NCBI GenBank assembly: GCA_003558335.1 | Contig: PWMA01000045.1 | Span: forward strand, 1 to 10,406 | Origin: Candidatus Methanofastidiosia archaeon | GTDB lineage: Archaea; Methanobacteriota_B; Thermococci; Methanofastidiosales; Methanofastidiosaceae | DNA length: 10,406 nucleotides | Direction: 5' to 3' | Shown: one piece after another, positions 6,205-10,406 of the stretch | Numbering within the stretch: the stretch's first letter is position 1 | How the letters are laid out: each line of letters opens with the position of its first letter | Position numbers and translations under genes: made by a program | Notes under the pieces: generated by a model | What the model was told of the DNA's origin: nothing | The model's database searches: none | The model's input: only the letters and a program-made list of their open reading frames with translations

Positions 6205-7152
6205 ATGAAGTTAAGTGACATAGCAAGAGAATACGGTTATAGTTTTGATAATCTTAAGAGATACAATGAGATGTTTAGGGAGAAACTACCCGATTTTTTA
6301 GAAGCTAACGAAAAAGAGAACAAGGATTCAATTAGAGTAAATACTTTAAAAATAACAATGAATGAGCTTTACGATAGATTAACTGAGAAAGGATTTGTAT
6401 TAAGCAATATTAATGACTATGGCTTTGTTATAGAAGACTTTAATTTTTCTATTTCATCTACAGAAGAAAATCTTTTGGGTTACTTCTATATCCAAGGTGT
6501 TTCAGAGATGTGTGTTTCTTCTATACTTTCACCAACAACAAATGATTTTGTAATCGATATGTGTGCAGCACCCGGTGGGAAGACAACTCACCTTTCTGCA
6601 ATAATGGAAAACAAAGGATGCATATATGCTTTTGATGTCAACAAAAGGAGACTTTCTGCCCTAAAGAACAATATATCTAGGTTGGGATGTTTAAATATCG
6701 CTGTTTTTAATTTAAGTGGAGAAAAGATAAAAAAAATAAATGAAGATCCAGATAAGATTCTTCTTGATGCACCTTGTACAGGCAGCGGTGTTATTAGAAA
6801 GGACAGTCTTAGAAAGTCTATAAAGAGTACCCATGATGTGATATTCTTAAGTGAAATACAAAAAAAACTTTTGAAAGCAGGAATTGACAAATTGAAAAGT
6901 GGGGGAACTCTTCTTTATACTACTTGTAGTTTAGAGCCAGAAGAAAATGAATTTGTTGTTCAATGGGCATTGGACTGCTTAGATATAAAACTTTTAGAAA
7001 TAGATATACAGATTAATGGAATTCCTCTTGAAAGAGGATATATAGATATATTTGGAAGAAAATTGTCTAATGAGATTCTTTTATGTAAGAGAACTCTTCC
7101 ACATGTTCACAATACCAATGGCCTTTTTATGGCAAAAATATCTAAACTTTAA
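6205..7152 (+). CDS. NOL1/NOP2/Sun-family RNA m5C methyltransferase
   Basis: A SAM-dependent RNA cytosine-5 methyltransferase, 315 residues from the chosen start. SAM motif I is DMCAAPGGKT (118-127). Motif IV DAPCTGSG (188-195) and motif VI TTCS (239-242) each carry a conserved Cys (C191 and C241), the pair used for release and attack in this family. RVNTLKI (44-50) and the segment before motif I match archaeal Sun-type enzymes such as the M. jannaschii protein that modifies tRNA or rRNA; the exact target is not known. ATG at 6190 (adds VD-containing five residues) and ATG at 6127 are in frame. The latter would put 35 bases inside the CYTH gene and add residues without family likeness. I prefer 6205 because a TATA element lies about 25 nt upstream and MKLSDIAREYGYS resembles related N-termini. 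Its TAA overlaps the stop of the convergent DUF92 gene. Confidence 0.92.
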   Translation: MKLSDIAREYGYSFDNLKRYNEMFREKLPDFLEANEKENKDSIRVNTLKITMNELYDRLTEKGFVLSNINDYGFVIEDFNFSISSTEENLLGYFYIQGVSEMCVSSILSPTTNDFVIDMCAAPGGKTTHLSAIMENKGCIYAFDVNKRRLSALKNNISRLGCLNIAVFNLSGEKIKKINEDPDKILLDAPCTGSGVIRKDSLRKSIKSTHDVIFLSEIQKKLLKAGIDKLKSGGTLLYTTCSLEPEENEFVVQWALDCLDIKLLEIDIQINGIPLERGYIDIFGRKLSNEILLCKRTLPHVHNTNGLFMAKISKL

Positions 7153-7883
7153 AAAAAGAATAATAAAGATCCCAAAACTCCTCCAGCAACTGTTGCTATA
7201 CTGTTTGTGTGATTGTTACCGAAAAAATCATACCAAGTTTCAAGAGTTGCACCAACTATACTGTCAACATTTGCGCCTAAAAATCCTGCAATCCCGGTAA
7301 TTAATATAATATGTGCACCTCCCATACCTATGGCATATGCAATAAATCCAATTAGAAAGGCAACTAAAAGTTCTGCAATTTGGCCCAGAAGTGTTACTCC
7401 ACCATCAGAACCAGTCTCTACAACTTTTAAATTAGTTATCAATCTTGGCTTGGAGTTAGAAAGTCTTCCTATTTCGCCACCTGCCGTATCTGCAGTTGCT
7501 GTTGCCAAAGATCCTAGAAAACCCAGTAAAAATATCTCACTATCTAAATTAAAGTAAACTGGACCAACATAATAAAGTATTGCAAAAAAAGAAGCAATTA
7601 ACCCGTTACCCAATACATTTACATAGCTTCTTGCACCTCTATTTTTTTCTGCAATACCCTTTTTACACTTTTCTTCATACCTATATTTTGTAGCCATTGT
7701 AGCAACAACGAAGAAAAAGATTAGAATGAAAAAAAATCTGAATCCACCAAAAACGACAATTGGAATTCCAATAAAAACACCTGCAACAAAACCAGAAAGA
7801 TCAACAGCCTTAATTTTAAAAGAAATACCTCCAAAAAGAAGGCAAAAACACGTTGCAATAAAAACATATTGTGGCGTTAGCAT
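7149..7883 (-). CDS. DUF92 family integral membrane protein (VTE6-like)
   Basis: A 244-residue polytopic membrane protein of the DUF92/TIGR00297 family. Conserved segments: ATKYRYEEK followed by GIAEKNRGARSYVNVLGNG (about 64-94), ATADTAGGEIGRLS (129-142), PRLIT (146-150), TGSDGGVTLLG (157-167) and GANVDSIVGATLE...NNHTN (203-227). About six or seven hydrophobic helices surround these polar loops. The plant and cyanobacterial relative VTE6 is a CTP-dependent phytyl-phosphate kinase, so an archaeal role in phosphorylating an isoprenoid phosphate for ether-lipid salvage is plausible, but this is inference. The ATG is preceded by GGTGAC (minus strand, 7892-7887) three bases away and a TATA box at 7918-7925. 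The last residues LLFFF end at a stop sharing three bases with the methyltransferase stop in TTAA. Confidence 0.88.
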   Translation of the reverse strand: MLTPQYVFIATCFCLLFGGISFKIKAVDLSGFVAGVFIGIPIVVFGGFRFFFILIFFFVVATMATKYRYEEKCKKGIAEKNRGARSYVNVLGNGLIASFFAILYYVGPVYFNLDSEIFLLGFLGSLATATADTAGGEIGRLSNSKPRLITNLKVVETGSDGGVTLLGQIAELLVAFLIGFIAYAIGMGGAHIILITGIAGFLGANVDSIVGATLETWYDFFGNNHTNSIATVAGGVLGSLLFFF

Positions 7884-7917
7884 TTAGTCACCAATAAATC
7901 TTTTATTTTTAAGAAAC

Positions 7918-7925
7918 TTATAAAA
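7918..7925 (-). promoter_or_regulatory. TATA box of the DUF92 gene
   Basis: TTTTATAA on the minus strand puts transcription start near 7896. This leaves a leader of about 13 nt that includes the GGTGAC ribosome binding site. Confidence 0.55.
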
Positions 7926-7953
7926 CTATCTTAATACTATTAACCGCAAATTT

Positions 7954-7964
7954 TTTAAGTATAT
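7954..7964 (+). promoter_or_regulatory. TATA-like element of tRNA-Glu
   Basis: TTTAAGTATAT lies about 25 nt before the mature 5' end of the tRNA at 7984, the normal spacing for an archaeal stable-RNA promoter with a very short 5' precursor. CCGCAAA just upstream may act as BRE. Confidence 0.45.
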
Positions 7965-7983
7965 CGCCTGTCAATCATTAAAA

Positions 7984-8059
<76 letters not shown>

Positions 8060-8119
8060 TATTATTTATTAATTATGCTTGCATATTTCTTTCAATAAAA
8101 CATATTCGATTAGATCGTG

Positions 8120-8163
8120 ATTCTTAGTTTGTAGCAATAATTAAGAATTTCTCAATTTTTTTT
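8120..8163 (+). terminator. AT-rich hairpin followed by T8, putative terminator downstream of tRNA-Glu
   Basis: ATTCTTAGTT (8120-8129) pairs with AATTAAGAAT (8139-8148) in ten base pairs (one G-U) around a 9-nt loop. Eight T's follow at 8156-8163. It lies 61 nt past the tRNA, the only gene reading into it, and could also insulate the kinase gene. T-tracts alone terminate archaeal RNA polymerase, so the hairpin may instead protect the 3' end. Apart from this hairpin and the kinase promoter I see nothing in 8059-8252. Confidence 0.45.
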
Positions 8164-8202
8164 GTAAAAATCTCTTATAATACCACAAGATTAAAAAATT
8201 GA

Positions 8203-8242
8203 TATTATATCTATCAGACTATTGAATCATTTCACAATGATT
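8203..8242 (+). promoter_or_regulatory. Histidine kinase promoter with 18-bp palindrome
   Basis: ATTATATC at about 8203-8210 is a plausible TATA box, putting transcription start near 8231. AATCATT (8225-8231) and AATGATT (8236-8242) form a perfect 7-bp inverted repeat around TCAC, over that start and touching the ribosome binding site GGTG (8244-8247). It could be an operator or an RNA hairpin beside the ribosome site. TTATAATA near 8175-8182 is an alternative TATA box. Confidence 0.4.
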
Positions 8243-8252
8243 AGGTGTAAAA

Positions 8253-9935
8253 ATGTGGCAATGGACAGTATACCAGATTCCTTTAATATTAAGTTTATTA
8301 TTTTCTTCTGCAGTCGTTATTATTATTTTAAGAAGAGAACCTTCTCCCGGAAGCCGTTATTTAATGACTGTAATGATCGCCGTTTTTGGGTGGGCATTAG
8401 CAGACTTTTTTAATCTCGGTAGCACGGCACTGTCTACTAAGCTTTTATGGGACAACATCTCTTACATCGCAATTGTAGCACTTCCAGTTTCATGGATACT
8501 ATTTGTTTTTGAATACACTGGAAGATCAAACTATATAAATAGAATTTCAATAGGGCTGATGTCATTTTTTTCATTAATTATTTTATCTTTTGTGCTGACT
8601 AATCAATATCATTTTTTATTCAGAACTGAAATATTTCTAAAAGAAGTTTCAGGGATCTTAGTTTTCGGTAAGATCTATGGGCCTCTATTTTGGGTAAGCA
8701 CTTTATACTTTTATATTTTAGTATTCTTAGGATTTTTTTTATTATTTCAATCTATGAATTTGTCCCATCCTATATATAAAAAACAATCTATATCTTTTTT
8801 AGGCGCTATACTGTTAACCTGGCTTGCAAATATATTATACATATCACAAATATTTACTTTTCCTATAGATATTACTTCAGTTTCTTTTTCATTAATAGGA
8901 GTAGTATTACTTGTTGGGATAACAAAGTATCAATTTTTGGATATAGTTCCTTCCGCATATTCAAATGTTTTTAAAAATATGAACGATGCAGCTATTGTGA
9001 TAGGAAGACATAATCAAATTGTTGAACTTAATCCTTCAATGGCGAATCTCTTAGAAATAGAGAAAAATAGACTTTATGGAAAAAAGTTTGAAGATATTTC
9101 AAATAAATGGCCTGAATTTACTCAGGTTTTTACGAATAAGATACCTTCTAATACTCCCGTTAAGGCCACTATTATCAAAGAAAAAAGAGCTTTTGATATG
9201 ACCGTTTCAAAGATTTATGACTCTGGAAATTTTTTAATAGGCCACTTAATTATACTGCATGATATCACTGATCTTAAGAGAATGGAGGATAAATTACTAA
9301 ATTCAAATAAACAGATTGAGGATTTAAATCAAACACTGAAAATTATAAATAAAATACTAAGACACGACCTTATCAATAAATTAGCAATCATAAAATCTTC
9401 ATTATCAATTTATGAAACGCAAAATGATAAACGTATACTTGAAAAGATGGATAGATCAATTGATAGTGGCATCAAATTGATTGAAAGAATAAGAGAACTT
9501 GAAGACTCTATTCTCAATAAAGAGGAATTATCTCCGATCTCTATCAAAAAAATAGCTAAAGAAATTTCAAAAAACATACAAGTTCCAGTTAAAATAAAAG
9601 GAGACGCAACGACAATGGCAGACGGAGCACTTTTCTCTGTTTTTGAAAACATTTTAGGCAACGCCATAATTCATGGAAAAACTGATAGAATCGATATAGA
9701 TATCTCTTCTGTAGATAAAATATGCACTATAAAAATCAAAGACTATGGAACTGGAGTTCCAGAGATTATCAGAAGCAATGTATTTGCCGAAGGTTTGAGC
9801 TATGGAAAGAATAAAGGAAGTGGATTAGGACTCTTTATTGCTAAAAAAACAATCGAGCGCTATGGTGGAACTATTGAGCTCAGAGATACCAAACCAAGTG
9901 GCACTACTTTTATCATTAAGATGAAGTGTCTTTAA
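8253..9935 (+). CDS. Membrane histidine kinase: N-terminal 7TM sensor, PAS, HisKA-like, HATPase
   Basis: A 560-residue sensor kinase. Residues 1-225 hold about seven hydrophobic helices of the 7TM histidine-kinase sensor type; the linker FLDIVPSAYSNVFKNMNDAAIVI (228 onward) is typical of the join between this region and a PAS domain (about 238-340, ending LHDITDLKRMEDKL). A coiled stretch leads to the H-box LRHDLINKL with H371 as the phospho-acceptor. The ATP-binding domain shows the N-box ENILGNAIIHG (465-475), G1 DYGTGVP (497-503) and G2 GSGLGLFIAKK (522-532), so kinase activity looks intact. No response regulator is encoded in the window, so partner and signal are unknown; PAS and membrane parts could sense redox state or a lipophilic ligand. 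GGTG five bases before the ATG supports the start. A single-gene unit by spacing; the next gene has its own promoter. Confidence 0.94.
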   Translation: MWQWTVYQIPLILSLLFSSAVVIIILRREPSPGSRYLMTVMIAVFGWALADFFNLGSTALSTKLLWDNISYIAIVALPVSWILFVFEYTGRSNYINRISIGLMSFFSLIILSFVLTNQYHFLFRTEIFLKEVSGILVFGKIYGPLFWVSTLYFYILVFLGFFLLFQSMNLSHPIYKKQSISFLGAILLTWLANILYISQIFTFPIDITSVSFSLIGVVLLVGITKYQFLDIVPSAYSNVFKNMNDAAIVIGRHNQIVELNPSMANLLEIEKNRLYGKKFEDISNKWPEFTQVFTNKIPSNTPVKATIIKEKRAFDMTVSKIYDSGNFLIGHLIILHDITDLKRMEDKLLNSNKQIEDLNQTLKIINKILRHDLINKLAIIKSSLSIYETQNDKRILEKMDRSIDSGIKLIERIRELEDSILNKEELSPISIKKIAKEISKNIQVPVKIKGDATTMADGALFSVFENILGNAIIHGKTDRIDIDISSVDKICTIKIKDYGTGVPEIIRSNVFAEGLSYGKNKGSGLGLFIAKKTIERYGGTIELRDTKPSGTTFIIKMKCL

Positions 9936-9951
9936 TTCAAAACCTATAACA

Positions 9952-9959
9952 TTTATAAA
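9952..9959 (+). promoter_or_regulatory. TATA box of the small membrane protein gene at 9981
   Basis: TTTATAAA, a near-perfect box A, is centred about 25 nt before the ATG at 9981, and no Shine-Dalgarno sequence is present. The transcript is therefore probably leaderless. Confidence 0.6.
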
Positions 9960-9980
9960 CTTCTAGATTGATTAAAAAAT

Positions 9981-10217
9981 ATGGATGACTTTGGCGATAT
10001 TCCTAAAAGACGACCTAAAGGCATAGGTCTTGGAAGAATAATCCCTTTTCTAATAATTGGATATGTATTAATCACCTCTTTTTTTAGCTCATTTAGGCTA
10101 CCAGCTGCAGGATCTTCCGATCCAATTTACTCCTCACTCTTAAGTGCTGTCCTTTTAGTTGCAGCAGTTATTTTTGTAGTTATACTTTTATTTTCTTACA
10201 TATTATATTCTAAGTAA
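9981..10217 (+). CDS. Small two-span membrane protein of unknown function
   Basis: Encodes 78 residues. The N-terminus MDDFGDIPKRRPKGIGLG is charged and probably cytoplasmic. Hydrophobic helices lie at about 19-37 and 54-75, joined by a short polar loop (SFRLPAAGSSDPIYSS), and the protein ends in YSK. The positive-inside rule places both ends in the cytoplasm. I do not recognise the family. The strong TATA box with ideal spacing for a leaderless message, the clean hydrophobic pattern and the gap of only 45 bp after the kinase support a real gene. A link to the kinase is possible from proximity only. Confidence 0.7.
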   Translation: MDDFGDIPKRRPKGIGLGRIIPFLIIGYVLITSFFSSFRLPAAGSSDPIYSSLLSAVLLVAAVIFVVILLFSYILYSK

Positions 10218-10218
10218 A

Positions 10219-10258
10219 TATAAAAATTTCAAATATTAATTGGAAATCAGCAATTAAT
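10219..10258 (+). promoter_or_regulatory. TATA-like element and perfect 8-bp inverted repeat upstream of the 27-residue ORF
   Basis: TATAAA at 10219-10224 would place transcription start near 10247. ATTAATTG (10235-10242) and CAATTAAT (10251-10258) are exact reverse complements with an 8-nt spacer, surrounding that start and covering the first bases of the ATG at 10257. This fits an operator or a start-codon hairpin. No T-tract follows, so a terminator for the preceding gene is less likely. Confidence 0.4.
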
Positions 10259-10340
10259 GCCTGTAGATCTAAAAGTATTGGATACAAAGATTTCTTTAAC
10301 TGAAGATGAAGAGTTCAACTTTTGGATATTTAAAATTTAA
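10257..10340 (+). CDS. Possible 27-residue small protein
   Basis: An ATG frame of 27 residues (MPVDLKVLDTKISLTEDEEF, then NFWIFKI) with a TAA stop. It is acidic in the middle and aromatic at the end, with no membrane segment. The TATA-like element at 10219-10224 would give a leader of about 10 nt, and there is no Shine-Dalgarno site. Codon composition is not odd for the window, but a frame this short can arise by chance. I recognise no family; it could be a genuine small protein, a remnant of a longer gene, or noncoding. Confidence 0.3.
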   Translation: MPVDLKVLDTKISLTEDEEFNFWIFKI

Positions 10341-10353
10341 AAAATTATAAAAA

Positions 10354-10379
10354 AGTGCGGTCAGCGGACTATTTTTTTT
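10354..10379 (+). terminator. Short GC-rich imperfect hairpin with T8 tract
   Basis: AGTGCG and CGGACT (10354-10359, 10365-10370) pair except for one G-G mismatch around the loop GTCAG, and eight T's follow at 10372-10379. This resembles a terminator for the small genes at 9981-10340. The stem is weak, so the T-tract is the main evidence. The element is strikingly GC-rich for its surroundings. Confidence 0.4.
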
Positions 10380-10406
10380 ATTACCAATGCGCATGGATAA
10401 TGTATA

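Noticed and set aside
7052..7300. 82-residue plus-strand frame overlapping the end of the methyltransferase and the DUF92 gene
   Set aside because: It is out of frame with two confident genes and matches no family.
7213..7557. 114-residue plus-strand frame opposite the DUF92 gene
   Set aside because: It is antisense to a clearly conserved membrane protein, and its Pro/Ser/Ile-rich composition is what the complement of membrane-helix codons gives.
10386..10406. ATG at 10386 as the start of a further gene running out of the window
   Set aside because: Only seven codons are visible and there is no clear ribosome site, so it cannot be supported.

Overview
The window is AT-rich and archaeal, most likely from a euryarchaeon of methanogen type, although no methanogenesis gene is present and the lineage is inferred. 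The evidence is a tRNA-Glu gene with no encoded CCA, TATA boxes about 25 nt upstream of start codons (several genes look leaderless), GGTG-type Shine-Dalgarno sites, and archaeal-type families: a CyaB-like CYTH protein, a DUF92 membrane protein, a Sun/NOP2 RNA methyltransferase and a 7TM-PAS histidine kinase. Genes are tightly packed; the longest stretch without a gene is about 260 bases.

Left part (1-2072): the 3' part of a ketopantoate-reductase-like gene with a C-terminal membrane anchor converges on a class I/II PLP aminotransferase on the minus strand.

Centre (2073-5650): the most interesting block is an operon of four genes joined by overlapping start and stop codons. It encodes a phenylacetate-CoA ligase (PaaK type), a 38-residue single-span membrane protein, a sodium:solute symporter and a double-ACT-domain protein. 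A strong TATA box and a leader of about 145 nt with a 12-bp long-range helix precede it. The aminotransferase is divergent from this operon. The proposed role is aryl-acid salvage: uptake of an arylacetate, CoA activation, reductive carboxylation to an arylpyruvate by an indolepyruvate:ferredoxin oxidoreductase encoded elsewhere, and transamination to an aromatic amino acid, with the ACT protein as amino acid sensor. This pathway is inferred from gene families and neighbourhood.

Right part (5652-10406): a CYTH-domain protein (minus) is divergent from an RNA m5C methyltransferase (plus), whose stop codon overlaps that of a DUF92 membrane protein (minus). Next come tRNA-Glu(CTC), an AT-rich hairpin with a T-tract, an orphan membrane histidine kinase preceded by an 18-bp palindrome, a small two-span membrane protein with a near-ideal leaderless promoter, and a possible 27-residue ORF whose start lies in a perfect inverted repeat. 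The window ends in a short GC-rich element followed by eight T's.
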